Origin: Thermodesulforhabdus norvegica
GTDB lineage: Bacteria; Desulfobacterota; Syntrophobacteria; Syntrophobacterales; Thermodesulforhabdaceae
Assembly: GCF_900114975.1 (NCBI RefSeq)
Contig: NZ_FOUU01000001.1
Location: forward strand, 1 to 64,000
Direction of reading: 5' to 3'
Length of the DNA stretch: 64,000 nucleotides
This document shows positions 9,554-17,908 of the stretch, piece by piece. The notes beneath the pieces are model-generated. The model was not told the origin of the DNA. It did not search any database and saw nothing but the letters and a program-made list of their open reading frames with translations. A program made the translations under genes and the position numbers. Every line of letters starts with the position of its first letter. Position 1 is the first letter of the stretch.

Positions 9554-9623
9554 TTTGTATCCTCAGATCAGGTCAGACAATCTATGAAACCAGGGCTTAT
9601 CTGTGGTTGCAAAAGAAAGATAG

Positions 9624-9640
9624 TTTCAATTTTTGTGCCT
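9624..9640 (-). promoter_or_regulatory. sigma-54-like promoter upstream of tcuA
   Basis: On the minus strand the sequence AGGCACAAAAATTGA fits the -24/-12 layout TGGCAC-N5-TTGC with correct spacing. The -24 block differs by one base; the -12 block has GA in place of the normally invariant GC, which weakens the call. The predicted transcription start is about 60 bases before the tcuA GTG. The neighbouring sigma-54 activator supports it. Confidence 0.45.
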
Positions 9641-9813
9641 AAAAGATGTGAAAATCCTACAATAGCAAAAAATTAAATTCTTACTTTAGGGCAGGAGTAC
9701 ACACAAAAGTCGCACCTACCAGGCCGCTACGGGCTTTCCTGATGCCAAAAGGGAAGTGGCCTCTTCCAGGCATTGCAAGTCTCACGACATATGTGATATT
9801 AGTGTTAATGTTA

Positions 9814-9831
9814 TGTTTCATTCACGAAACA
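9814..9831. promoter_or_regulatory. inverted repeat TGTTTC-N6-GAAACA, candidate activator site
   Basis: Perfect six-base arms separated by six bases, 26 bases before the activator ATG and about 190 bases from the putative tcuA sigma-54 promoter. The position suits an upstream activator sequence or autoregulatory site for the PrpR-like protein. Only one copy was seen. Confidence 0.45.
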
Positions 9832-9856
9832 CTTCGTTATGATAAGGTGACATGCC

Positions 9857-11791
9857 ATGAAACAAAAGCCCCTAAAATTAGGAGTCTTTGCTTCCAGTGA
9901 CTCTCTCATGAAAGCTATTCTTGATGTCAGGGAAGAATACGAGGACATAGACTTCCTGATTTCAGGGAAGAGCCTGGACGATGCCCTGGAAGAAGGGCAA
10001 AAAATGATAAGGCAGGGCGTAGAAGCTATTATAAGCCGGCGTGGAACAGCGCACTTACTGCGCCAGCACCTGAAAGTTCCGATTGTATCCTTGCCTCACT
10101 TTACTGTGGAATTGATAGCAAGTCTTCGAAAAGCCTCTGCATACGGCAGGAAGGTTCTCCTGCCTTGTTTCGGGGATGATCTGATAGACTTGGGTACATT
10201 ATCCAAGCTTCTAAATATTGAAATAGTACAGGGCTATTATACAGACAAAAAGAGCCTTTTCCGATCTGTCGAATGGGGTAAACAGCAGGGATGCTCGGTG
10301 GCACTGGGCGGTAACCGTACGCGAGAAGCAGCCCAAGCGGTAGGTCTTCCCTTTGTGGAAATAGCTGTATCACACGAGGAAGTTCGAGCCGCCATTGAAA
10401 ATGCCCGATCGGTAGCCATATCCAACCGTGCTTACCGCACTCTGGCTTCTCACTATCAGGGTATTCTCGATGCCGCTTCCGAGGGTATAATAGCCGTCGA
10501 TGTAAAAGGGACAATTTCTGCTGCTAACCGTGTAGCTCGTAGAATATTTTCGGGGAAAATAACAGAAGGTTACTCTCTCCTCGATATCTTTCCTTCCAGG
10601 AGATTTCTCAGACCTCTGGCTGAAGGTCAGGCCATAATGGACGTTATCGAGGAAATCGAAGGTCAAAAATACCTCGTCAGCCGCATACCGATTTTCAATG
10701 ACGATGAAGTCGTAGGCGGAATATATTTCTTTAAAGAAATAGGAGAAGTCCTGGAAGCCGAAAAAGCCGTACGAAGAGTTCTGGCTCGAGGTCTGGTAGC
10801 AAAGTATAACTTTTCGGACATAATATACGCAAGCTCCCTTATGAACGATGTCGTTGAAACGGCAAAACAATTCGCCATGACCGACTCAACGGTTTTACTT
10901 GTGGGCGAAACCGGCACAGGAAAAGAGCTTTTTGCACACAGTATCCATAACAGCAGTTCCAGAAAGAAGGGTCCCTTTGTCACCGTAAATTGCGCGGCAC
11001 TCCCTGAAAGCCTTCTTGAAAGCGAACTTTTCGGCTACGAAGAGGGAGCATTTACGGGATCACGCAAAGGAGGTAAGGCTGGTCGATTTGAAATGGCGCA
11101 CAGGGGCACGATCTTTCTTGATGAAATCGACAGCACGCCTCAACAGGTACAAATTAGACTACTGAGAATCTTACAGGAAAAAGAAGTAATAAGAATCGGT
11201 GGAGACCGCAAAATACCCATCGATGTTCGGGTAGTAGCGGCTTCGTCACGCGACTTGATGGATGTGGTAAAAAACGGGACCTTCAGAAGCGACCTTTTCT
11301 TCAGGCTTAATGTTCTGAAAATCGAGATCCCGCCACTCAGGCAAAGGCCTGAAGACATCCTGGTACTTCTGGAACATTTCATTCATGTAACGGCGAAGCA
11401 GTATGGTTTGAAGGCTGTTACACTTCCGCCACATTTATTAGATCGCCTTATGCGTTACTCATGGCCCGGCAATGTCCGCCAGCTAAGGAACTTTGCGGAA
11501 AGGCTTGTATTAACAAGCAACCTACCACTGAAAAATCAAGGTGTCGAAAAGCTGGTAAACGAGCTAATGGCCTCTGATTCAGACCGCCCCCTAACCGGCC
11601 CAGAAGCATGTTCCCCTCCCCTATCCACTCATTCGATAATAGATGCTAAAAAGAACGAAATTGAGAAAGCACTCATAAGGAACACTCTGGAACAGTGTCG
11701 CTGGAACCGTACTCTCGCCGCCCGCCAGCTTGGAATAAGCCGAACCACACTCTGGAGAAAAATAAAGCTGTTTGGAATCCAGTGCGAATAG
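9857..11791 (+). CDS. PrpR-like sigma-54-dependent transcriptional activator
   Basis: A 644-residue enhancer-binding protein. Residues about 5-185 match the PrpR N-terminal sensory domain (in Salmonella PrpR it senses 2-methylcitrate). A PAS-like domain follows (about 195-300, SEGIIAVDVKGTISAANR), then the AAA+ sigma-54 interaction domain with Walker A GETGTGKE, the sigma-54 loop GAFTGS and the GNVRQLRNF motif. The C-terminus is a Fis-type HTH (AARQLGISRTTLWRKIK). It sits between the tcu-tct-acn arm and the prpF-larA-mmgE-abrB-icd arm, and sigma-54-like promoters precede both. The inducer is probably a tricarboxylate of this pathway; that is inferred from domain and context. The exact gene name is left open because no prpBCE genes are nearby. 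Confidence 0.92.
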   Translation: MKQKPLKLGVFASSDSLMKAILDVREEYEDIDFLISGKSLDDALEEGQKMIRQGVEAIISRRGTAHLLRQHLKVPIVSLPHFTVELIASLRKASAYGRKVLLPCFGDDLIDLGTLSKLLNIEIVQGYYTDKKSLFRSVEWGKQQGCSVALGGNRTREAAQAVGLPFVEIAVSHEEVRAAIENARSVAISNRAYRTLASHYQGILDAASEGIIAVDVKGTISAANRVARRIFSGKITEGYSLLDIFPSRRFLRPLAEGQAIMDVIEEIEGQKYLVSRIPIFNDDEVVGGIYFFKEIGEVLEAEKAVRRVLARGLVAKYNFSDIIYASSLMNDVVETAKQFAMTDSTVLLVGETGTGKELFAHSIHNSSSRKKGPFVTVNCAALPESLLESELFGYEEGAFTGSRKGGKAGRFEMAHRGTIFLDEIDSTPQQVQIRLLRILQEKEVIRIGGDRKIPIDVRVVAASSRDLMDVVKNGTFRSDLFFRLNVLKIEIPPLRQRPEDILVLLEHFIHVTAKQYGLKAVTLPPHLLDRLMRYSWPGNVRQLRNFAERLVLTSNLPLKNQGVEKLVNELMASDSDRPLTGPEACSPPLSTHSIIDAKKNEIEKALIRNTLEQCRWNRTLAARQLGISRTTLWRKIKLFGIQCE

Positions 11792-11796
11792 CCACC

Positions 11797-11811
11797 TGGC
11801 ATAATGTTTGC
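11797..11811 (+). promoter_or_regulatory. sigma-54 promoter upstream of prpF
   Basis: TGGCATAATGTTTGC matches TGGCAC-N5-TTGC with one mismatch, GG-N10-GC spacing exact, preceded by C and followed by T as in the extended consensus. It starts six bases after the activator stop and about 100 bases before the prpF start. This strongly suggests the prpF-larA-mmgE-abrB-icd arm is driven by the adjacent activator with sigma-54. Confidence 0.78.
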
Positions 11812-11911
11812 TCCACCTTTTTGGGCGAATTGAAAAGCTTCTGATTGATGCTCTTTTGTTCCGGCCATAATCGGTCAGTAGAGGGGTTTGGTACAAAGCC
11901 GGAGGATGACC

Positions 11912-13066
11912 ATGCAAAGGAGAATCCCGGCCGTCATAATGAGAGGTGGAACCAGTAAAGCCGTTTTCTTCAAAGAATCTCATCTTCCTTCCGACCCTGG
12001 AATAAGAGATAAGGTGATTCTGGCTGCTTTTGGAAGCCCTGATCCTTATCGTCGGCAGGTGGACGGGCTGGGTGGTGCAGTATCTACAACCAGTAAAGTC
12101 GCTATAATCTCGGTATCATCTGATCCGGCTTATGATGTCGTATATTTATTTGGCCAGGTTAGCATAGATAGACCGCTGGTTGATTACAAAGGAAACTGTG
12201 GAAATATCTCCTCTGCTGTAGGGCCCTTCGCCGTTGATGAGGGATTGGTTCCGGTAACAGAACCCGTTACCAAAGTCCGCATTTATCAAAAAAATACAAA
12301 CAAACTTATAATTGCCGAGGTTCCGGTTCATAACGGCATTTTTAACGAGGAAGGAGATTTTAGCATCCCCGGTGTACCTGGAACGGGATCGAAAATAGCC
12401 CTTCGTTTTGTAGATCCAGGTGGCTCGGTAACAGGCGCCCTTTTCCCTACCGGAAACCTGCGGGATACGGTCACCCTCGCCGGGAAAAAATTCGAGGTGA
12501 CCATTATAGACGCATCCAACCCATGTGTCTTCGTAAAAGCTAAAAGCTTGGGATTAACGGGCGCAGAAAAAGAGGAAATCGAAAACAGTCGAGAGTTGAA
12601 AGACCTGATTGAGGCCATACGTGCAAATGCGGCGGTCCGACTTGGTCTTACTTCTACACCCGAGGAGGCGACAGTGTCATGTCAGGCTGTCCCGAAAATC
12701 GGCATCGTTTCAGAGCCGATTCCCTACACAACCTGGGCTAATACTCTTGTTGATCCAGAATCTGTGCACCTATGCGCAAGAATGATGTCCATGGGCACGT
12801 TGCACGCTTCGTTTCCCGTTTCCGGATCCATAAGTCTGGCGGCCGCCGCACGTATTCAAGGAACCGTAGTTAACGATTGCCTCAAACGCAACCTGCCCGA
12901 AGAGGATATCCTCATTGGCCATCCTGGGGGAATCATGCCTGTTGGAGTTTCCATCGATGTAACGCCGGGTTCGCCTCGAGTAACCGAGGCGGTCATTTAC
13001 CGCACTGCCCGACGTCTGATGGAAGGCTATGTGTTCGTACCGGAAAAGTTCTTCCACGCAGGTTGA
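11912..13066 (+). CDS. prpF: PrpF family cis/trans-aconitate-type isomerase
   Basis: A 384-residue member of the PrpF family (diaminopimelate epimerase fold). It opens with PAVIMRGGTSKAVFF, the family signature, and contains DGLGGAVSTTSKVAI, NCGNISSAVGPFA and HPGGIMPVGV. PrpF interconverts trans and cis forms of 2-methylaconitate and can act on aconitate itself. The frame is open from a TTG at 11888, but the ATG at 11912 has GGAGG six bases ahead and matches the usual family start. Here there is no acnD or prpBC, and the neighbours handle tricarboxylates, so trans-aconitate to cis-aconitate isomerisation is the likeliest job (inference). First gene of the sigma-54-controlled rightward operon. 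Confidence 0.9.
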   Translation: MQRRIPAVIMRGGTSKAVFFKESHLPSDPGIRDKVILAAFGSPDPYRRQVDGLGGAVSTTSKVAIISVSSDPAYDVVYLFGQVSIDRPLVDYKGNCGNISSAVGPFAVDEGLVPVTEPVTKVRIYQKNTNKLIIAEVPVHNGIFNEEGDFSIPGVPGTGSKIALRFVDPGGSVTGALFPTGNLRDTVTLAGKKFEVTIIDASNPCVFVKAKSLGLTGAEKEEIENSRELKDLIEAIRANAAVRLGLTSTPEEATVSCQAVPKIGIVSEPIPYTTWANTLVDPESVHLCARMMSMGTLHASFPVSGSISLAAAARIQGTVVNDCLKRNLPEEDILIGHPGGIMPVGVSIDVTPGSPRVTEAVIYRTARRLMEGYVFVPEKFFHAG

Positions 13067-13181
13067 CCCAAATAACCATAAAAAGGATGGAAGAGAAACA
13101 CATACATTAAATGAAATATTTTACAGGAATCGAACTCAATTAACTACTTTGGAGAGGGGTGCTTTTTCCTGGTTAGACTTA

Positions 13182-13212
13182 AGGCCAGGGAAAGTCTTTT
13201 CAGGCATGGCCT
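13182..13212 (+). repeat. inverted repeat in the larA leader
   Basis: AGGCCA (13182-13187) and TGGCCT (13207-13212) are inverted copies flanked by A/T bases, giving a 6-bp stem with a 19-base loop. It lies in the 200-base gap between prpF and the larA homologue. It could be a processing or attenuation hairpin; no T-run follows. Confidence 0.3.
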
Positions 13213-13266
13213 AAGTATTAAATTACTCCGTCTCTCTGGTGTAATTTCTTTCTCGGGGGTTTCGTC

Positions 13267-14523
13267 ATGAAACTGGATCTACCTTATGGAACAGGAAAGA
13301 TTGCGGTTCACATCCCCGACGACTCCTGCATAGCCTGGCCTAAAAAAGCACCTCCACTCTTAAACCTGGAAAACGACATCCGGGAAGCCGTACATAATCC
13401 CATTGGCACACCAAGGTTAAGGGAAATTGCTCGAGGTAAGAAGGACGCCGTCATCGTAATCAACGATGCTACTCGACCAGCGCCAACCGAGCCGATGCTC
13501 ACATCGATACTGGAGGAACTGAAAAGTGCGGGCATAAGCGATAAAGACGTTTCAGTTGTAATTGCTTGCGGTAACCACAGACCCGCAACACCCGATGAAA
13601 TTAGAAGTATCGTAGGAAACGAGTTTGCTGAGAAGCTCAAAATATTAAACCACGTGGCCACAGATACAAAGAATATGGTACTGGTCGGTAAAACGAAGGT
13701 GGGTACGCCTGTCTGGATCAATTCCGCAGTTGCTCATGCAAGCATCAAAATCCTGACCGGACTCATAGCCCCTCATCATTCGGCGGGTTACAGTGGTGGC
13801 CGCAAGAGTCTGGTACCCGGAGTTGCTGGAATTGAAACAATCAAAGCTCATCACTCCTTTCCTATCAGGCAGTTTGAACCCATGTGCGGGAAACTTGCAG
13901 GAAATCCGTTTCACGAAGAAGCAGTACGCATAGCGAGGTTGGTGGGTATCGACTTTATAGTGAATGTGGTTCAAGACGGGTACGGTACCTATGTAGGCGT
14001 CGTAGCTGGAGACGTGGAAAAAGCCCACGAAGCGGGTATCGCCATGGGATCAAAGTACTGGAACATCGATCTGCAACACAAATTTCCGATCGTAATAGCT
14101 ACTCCTGGTGGATATCCCAGGGACATAGATCTGCACCAAGCACAAAAGGCACTTTCCACCGCCGAAATGGCCGCTGTTCCCGGAAGCGTTCTAGTGCTTA
14201 TTGCAGAATGTAGAGAAGGCCTTGGAAAGTGGAAAGCATCATGGTTACGGGAAGCCACACACCCCAGAGATGTTATTCGCAGATTCGAACACGAGGGTTT
14301 CACCGAAGGCCACACGTCCAAGGATTTCATGCTGGCCCGGGCTTTATGTTCCCATCAAATCATTATCTTTTCGAGTTTATCGCCCGACATAGTGCGAAAT
14401 CTGTTCATGACACCTGCCAGCTCACCTCAGCAGGCAATAGACGAAGCCTTAAAATTGAAGCCTATGGGACCTGTGCTTGTCTTGCCCAAGGCCGTTAACC
14501 TCATCCCAAGGGTTAAAAAATGA
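13267..14523 (+). CDS. LarA family nickel-pincer racemase/epimerase homologue
   Basis: A 418-residue protein of the LarA (DUF2088) family. Residues that hold the nickel-pincer nucleotide in lactate racemase can be recognised: His in CGNHRPATPDE, His and Lys in PHHSAGYSGGRKSLVPG (10 apart), and His in IKAHHSFP. The C-terminal domain is complete (SSLSPDIVRNLF). LarA enzymes racemise or epimerise 2-hydroxyacids. No larB, larC or larE cofactor genes are in the window. The 3' end overlaps the next gene by ATGA, so it is tightly coupled to the mmgE/prpD homologue. In this operon a hydroxy-tricarboxylate such as isocitrate or alloisocitrate is a plausible substrate, but that is inference; lactate racemase should not be assumed. 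Confidence 0.85.
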   Translation: MKLDLPYGTGKIAVHIPDDSCIAWPKKAPPLLNLENDIREAVHNPIGTPRLREIARGKKDAVIVINDATRPAPTEPMLTSILEELKSAGISDKDVSVVIACGNHRPATPDEIRSIVGNEFAEKLKILNHVATDTKNMVLVGKTKVGTPVWINSAVAHASIKILTGLIAPHHSAGYSGGRKSLVPGVAGIETIKAHHSFPIRQFEPMCGKLAGNPFHEEAVRIARLVGIDFIVNVVQDGYGTYVGVVAGDVEKAHEAGIAMGSKYWNIDLQHKFPIVIATPGGYPRDIDLHQAQKALSTAEMAAVPGSVLVLIAECREGLGKWKASWLREATHPRDVIRRFEHEGFTEGHTSKDFMLARALCSHQIIIFSSLSPDIVRNLFMTPASSPQQAIDEALKLKPMGPVLVLPKAVNLIPRVKK

Positions 14524-15851
14524 AAAAAGAGATCTCCAGGGAACTGGGCAAATTTGTTAGTAAGGTCGGTCCCCAGGACCTCCCGCGTAGTGTTTTCACA
14601 CAGAGCTTGTTTGGCATCACAGACGGTATTGCCGTTATGTTGGCGGGCTGCAGGCAATTCGGTTCCTCTATCGCCCAAATATTGGATGCGCTAGGCGGAC
14701 GACCGGTTGCGACTGTCATCGGTCTGGGGTATCAAACCTCGGCACCTCTCGCGGCATGGTCGAACGGAATTTTATCTCATCTTCTGGACTACGACGATCT
14801 CAGCTTATCAATGGGAGGTCACCCTACGGGGCCTGTCCTTTCGGCAGCGCTGGCTGCAGCTGAAGAAATCGATGCTGACGGCAAAAGTCTTATAACGGCT
14901 TATGCCGCAGGCATTGAAGTCATGACCAAGATTGGCTCGGCTCTGTTTGACCGTTTGTACACAAGCGGATGGCACCCTACGTCCGTGCTGGGGGCTTTCG
15001 GCGCATGTGCAGCTGCCTCAAACATATGGAAGCTTACCCCTGATCAAACCGCTACTGCCTTAGCTATGGTTGCATCAGCAGCAGGTGGCATCAAAAAAAA
15101 CTTTGGCACCATGACCAAGGCTCTACACGTTGGAAACGCAGCCTATAACGGGGTGCTATGTGCCATGCTGGCCAGGCGCGGCTGGACCGCGCAGCTTTCT
15201 GCTCTGGAGGGGCCAAAAGGACTATTCGACCTAATTTGCGGAAAAAGCTCTTTGGAAGATCACGAACTGATCCACCGATTAGGAAATCCGTGGGACATAG
15301 AGGAACCCGGCATATTTCTTAAAAAATATCCATGCTGTGGAAGTATTCACCCTGCCCTGGATGCGCTATTTCAAATCTCAGAGCTACCACGTCCCGGCAA
15401 GATCGAAAGGATTCATTGTAAAATTCATCCCGATAAATCTCATATACTTTCCGAAAAAACTCCTCGATCGGGGCTGGAAGCCAAGTTCAATCTTCGGTAT
15501 TGCCTCGCCTCAGCAATCATCCGCACCGCTGTCTCCCTGGATCATTTTTCAGATGCTGCAGTATCAGACCCGGAAGTTCTCAGCCTGATGGAAAGGATAG
15601 AAATTATTCCGGACGAATCGGTAGGTTTATGGGGATCTGAAATCACCATTGAATGTAAGGAAGGTAGGATCGTAACAGGTGTGTGCCATAAACTGGGGGG
15701 AATTTTTGACAAAATGACACTTTTACGAAAACTTGAAGATTGTGCGACTTCCATTCTAGGGCAGGAAAAAACGGAACGACTGAAATACGCCTTACAAAAC
15801 TTGGCCGACCTGCCCAGCGTGAGAGATTTAATGGAAAAAACTGTTTCATAG
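14520..15851 (+). CDS. MmgE/PrpD family dehydratase or cis-aconitate-linked enzyme
   Basis: A 443-residue MmgE/PrpD family protein. Visible family stretches are SHLLDYDDLSLSMGGHPTGPVLSAAL, GWHPTSVLGAFGACAAAS and KKYPCCGSIHPALDAL, where PrpD has its active-site loops. Members dehydrate 2-methylcitrate, citrate or isocitrate, or (IRG1/CAD) decarboxylate cis-aconitate to itaconate; the sequence alone does not decide. It starts inside the stop of the larA homologue (ATGA) and lies between PrpF and isocitrate dehydrogenase. A dehydratase feeding hydroxy-tricarboxylates into cis-aconitate fits the operon best. No itaconate-degradation genes were seen, which argues mildly against decarboxylation. 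Confidence 0.87.
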   Translation: MKKEISRELGKFVSKVGPQDLPRSVFTQSLFGITDGIAVMLAGCRQFGSSIAQILDALGGRPVATVIGLGYQTSAPLAAWSNGILSHLLDYDDLSLSMGGHPTGPVLSAALAAAEEIDADGKSLITAYAAGIEVMTKIGSALFDRLYTSGWHPTSVLGAFGACAAASNIWKLTPDQTATALAMVASAAGGIKKNFGTMTKALHVGNAAYNGVLCAMLARRGWTAQLSALEGPKGLFDLICGKSSLEDHELIHRLGNPWDIEEPGIFLKKYPCCGSIHPALDALFQISELPRPGKIERIHCKIHPDKSHILSEKTPRSGLEAKFNLRYCLASAIIRTAVSLDHFSDAAVSDPEVLSLMERIEIIPDESVGLWGSEITIECKEGRIVTGVCHKLGGIFDKMTLLRKLEDCATSILGQEKTERLKYALQNLADLPSVRDLMEKTVS

Positions 15852-15892
15852 TTGTCCGATTGGCATTTTAGATAAGATAAGAGGCAGAGAAA

Positions 15893-16390
15893 ATGAGCGG
15901 TATAAAATATTTATTGGTATATCTGGCCCTGGGTTCGGTGGGCGGTTACATTGGAGCGAGACTTAAAATTCCTGCGGGCGCCATGATCGGTGCAATGATC
16001 GTGGTGATCGGGTTCAAGATAGCAACAAAAGTGGATTGGGCTCTCCCCCGGGGATTTCCCTTCTTTCTACAGATCATGTTGGGTATCACCATTGGCGCAT
16101 CTTTTCGGATGGAAATGATTCAAGCCCTTACGAAAGTTGCCGTGCCGGTGATTTTGTCCACGCTCATACTGGTACTGGTGGGTATGATCCTTGCCTTTAT
16201 ATTTGCCAGAATGGGAATACTCGACGGTGGAACAGCCTATCTTGGAACAAGCCCCGGAGCCATGAGTCCCTTGATCGTACTCGCCCTTGAAAGTGGGAAA
16301 GATCCCACTATAATCACGTGTTTTCACTTTTTCCGTGTGGTCTTTATCATACTAACCATGCCTGCGATTTATCGCTTCTTCTTTGAATGA
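15893..16390 (+). CDS. AbrB-duplication-family membrane protein (half-size)
   Basis: A 165-residue hydrophobic protein with four or five membrane helices. Glycine-rich openings ([22 protein letters not shown]) and [23 protein letters not shown] are typical of the AbrB duplication domain, named after an unrelated old label and often misannotated as ammonia monooxygenase. Full-length members carry two copies in about 350 residues; this has one. Such proteins often lie beside TTT transporter genes, so a transport or regulatory role for carboxylates is possible but unproven. Its stop overlaps the extended open frame of the icd gene; it is not related to the AbrB DNA-binding protein. Confidence 0.8.
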   Translation: MSGIKYLLVYLALGSVGGYIGARLKIPAGAMIGAMIVVIGFKIATKVDWALPRGFPFFLQIMLGITIGASFRMEMIQALTKVAVPVILSTLILVLVGMILAFIFARMGILDGGTAYLGTSPGAMSPLIVLALESGKDPTIITCFHFFRVVFIILTMPAIYRFFFE

Positions 16391-16425
16391 TGGAAAGAAC
16401 AAAATTGCACAGAAAAGGAGGTCCC

Positions 16426-17637
16426 ATGAAGGAGAAGGTTTGCCTCAGAAACCCTATCGTTGAAATGGATGGCGACGAAATGACAAGAATACTGTGGAAA
16501 ATGGTTAAAGAAACACTTATTTTCCCGTACATTGACATATCTCTTGAATACTATGATCTTGGAATACAGCATCGTGACGAAACGGATGACAAGGTTACTC
16601 TGGATGCAGCCAAAGCTGTTGAGAAACATAAAGTTGGTGTCAAATGCGCAACCATCACACCAAATGCTGAGAGAGTCAAAGAATACAACCTCAAAAGAGA
16701 ATACAAAAGCCCCAACGCAACAATTAGGGGTTACCTAGATGGAACGGTTTTCAGAACGCCAATAATGGTTGAAAAAATACCGCCTGCAGTAAGGAATTGG
16801 AAAAAACCCATCACTATTGCCCGCCACGCATACGGAGATGTTTACCGTAACGCAGAACTCCGTGTACCCGAACCCGGTACTGCCGAACTGGTTTTTAGAT
16901 CACATTCAGGACGGGTGGAAACCCTTAAGATAGCTGATTTTGACGGGCCGGGAGTTATACAGGGTATTCACAATACCGATGCTTCCATTCGCAGCTTTGC
17001 ACGGGCCTGTTTTATTTTCGGGCTGGACAGAAGTCTAGATGTTTGGTTTGCTACTAAAGACACGATTTCCAAAACCTACGACGCTCGATTTAAAGAAATT
17101 TTCGAAGAAGAATTTGAAACTTTTCGGGCTCGGTTTGAAGAGAAAGGTATTTCCTACTTTTACACGCTTATCGATGATGCCGTCGCTCGCATAATAAAAT
17201 CCGAAGGTGGGGTCCTCTGGGCCTGCAAGAATTACGACGGTGACGTGATGAGCGATATGGTGGCATCTGCCTGTGGCAGCCTGGCCATGATGACCTCAGT
17301 ACTCGTTTCACCACAGGGCTGTTTTGTATATGAAGCAGCCCATGGCACGGTACAACGCCATTATTACAGATATCTCAAAGGCGAAAAAACATCCACAAAT
17401 CCCATGGCCCTTATATTTGCATGGACAGGCGCCATTCGCAAAAGAGGAGAGTTGGACGGGGTAGCCGAAGCTGTCCGCTTTGCCGATGCGCTTGAACAAG
17501 CTGCATGCCAGACCATCGAAGCCGGAATCATGACAGGAGATCTGGCGGCCATTGCCCCACCTTTTCCCGAAAAACGAAGTGTCGATTCGGAAACATTTCT
17601 CGAAGCGATAAAAGAACGACTGGACAAACACTTTTAA
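16426..17637 (+). CDS. icd: NADP-type isocitrate dehydrogenase, homodimeric class II (eukaryotic-like)
   Basis: A 403-residue isocitrate dehydrogenase of the class shared with eukaryotic cytosolic/mitochondrial [20 protein letters not shown] at the N-terminus, [12 protein letters not shown] and [19 protein letters not shown] around the substrate site, [21 protein letters not shown] for metal binding and [11 protein letters not shown] near the cofactor pocket. It oxidises isocitrate to 2-oxoglutarate and CO2. The frame is open 13 codons further up, but AAAAGGAGG lies just before the ATG at 16426. It ends the sigma-54 arm and is followed by a strong hairpin. It supplies 2-oxoglutarate for the Kor enzyme whose genes begin at the other end of the locus. 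Confidence 0.95.
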   Translation: MKEKVCLRNPIVEMDGDEMTRILWKMVKETLIFPYIDISLEYYDLGIQHRDETDDKVTLDAAKAVEKHKVGVKCATITPNAERVKEYNLKREYKSPNATIRGYLDGTVFRTPIMVEKIPPAVRNWKKPITIARHAYGDVYRNAELRVPEPGTAELVFRSHSGRVETLKIADFDGPGVIQGIHNTDASIRSFARACFIFGLDRSLDVWFATKDTISKTYDARFKEIFEEEFETFRARFEEKGISYFYTLIDDAVARIIKSEGGVLWACKNYDGDVMSDMVASACGSLAMMTSVLVSPQGCFVYEAAHGTVQRHYYRYLKGEKTSTNPMALIFAWTGAIRKRGELDGVAEAVRFADALEQAACQTIEAGIMTGDLAAIAPPFPEKRSVDSETFLEAIKERLDKHF

Positions 17638-17677
17638 TCCAGAAACCGTAAGCACCAGCCAAGTCTTTCAGTATATA

Positions 17678-17720
17678 GCAGATATGCCGTCCCGTCGTTC
17701 AGGGCGGCATATCTGCCTTT
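17678..17720 (+). terminator. hairpin terminator after icd
   Basis: Perfect 12-bp inverted repeat: GCAGATATGCCG (17678-17689) with CGGCATATCTGC (17705-17716), extended inside by CCC/GGG, followed by the short pyrimidine tract CTTTCT. It lies 40 bases after icd and closes the sigma-54 operon. Confidence 0.7.
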
Positions 17721-17839
17721 CTACGTGAAGAACGATTCCGGTATCTTCTTGAGTAAACGTTTATTGTAACAACTAAATAATAGCTTTCCTGCAATAAAAT
17801 AGTACCATTCCAATATTCGCTATTGATAAATGAACTTCT

Positions 17840-17869
17840 TTGCTTCTGTTTCTTTTTTTCATATATAAG
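17840..17869 (+). promoter_or_regulatory. possible sigma-70 promoter of the BON lipoprotein gene
   Basis: TTGCTT (17840-17845), 18 bases, TATAAG (17864-17869) in an AT-rich stretch about 40 bases before the start codon of the next gene. The -10 is 5/6 and the -35 4/6, so the call is moderate. Confidence 0.4.
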
Positions 17870-17908
17870 TGCAAAAAATTATAAAATTAAGCAGGGAGGG
17901 CTAAAGTA

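Larger units (their letters stand above)
9554..9856. other. divergent intergenic regulatory region, no gene
   Basis: The 303 bases between tcuA (leftward) and the PrpR-like activator (rightward) show no credible coding frame. The region is AT-rich and contains a sigma-54-like promoter for tcuA (9624-9640) and a 6+6 inverted repeat near the activator start (9814-9831). It is the obvious control region for both arms of the tricarboxylate locus. Confidence 0.8.

Noticed and set aside
9757-9772. Plus-strand sigma-54 site before the activator gene (TGG-N10-GC)
   Set aside because: GG and GC spacing fit, but the -12 block is AGGCA rather than TTGCA and the -24 block lacks CAC.
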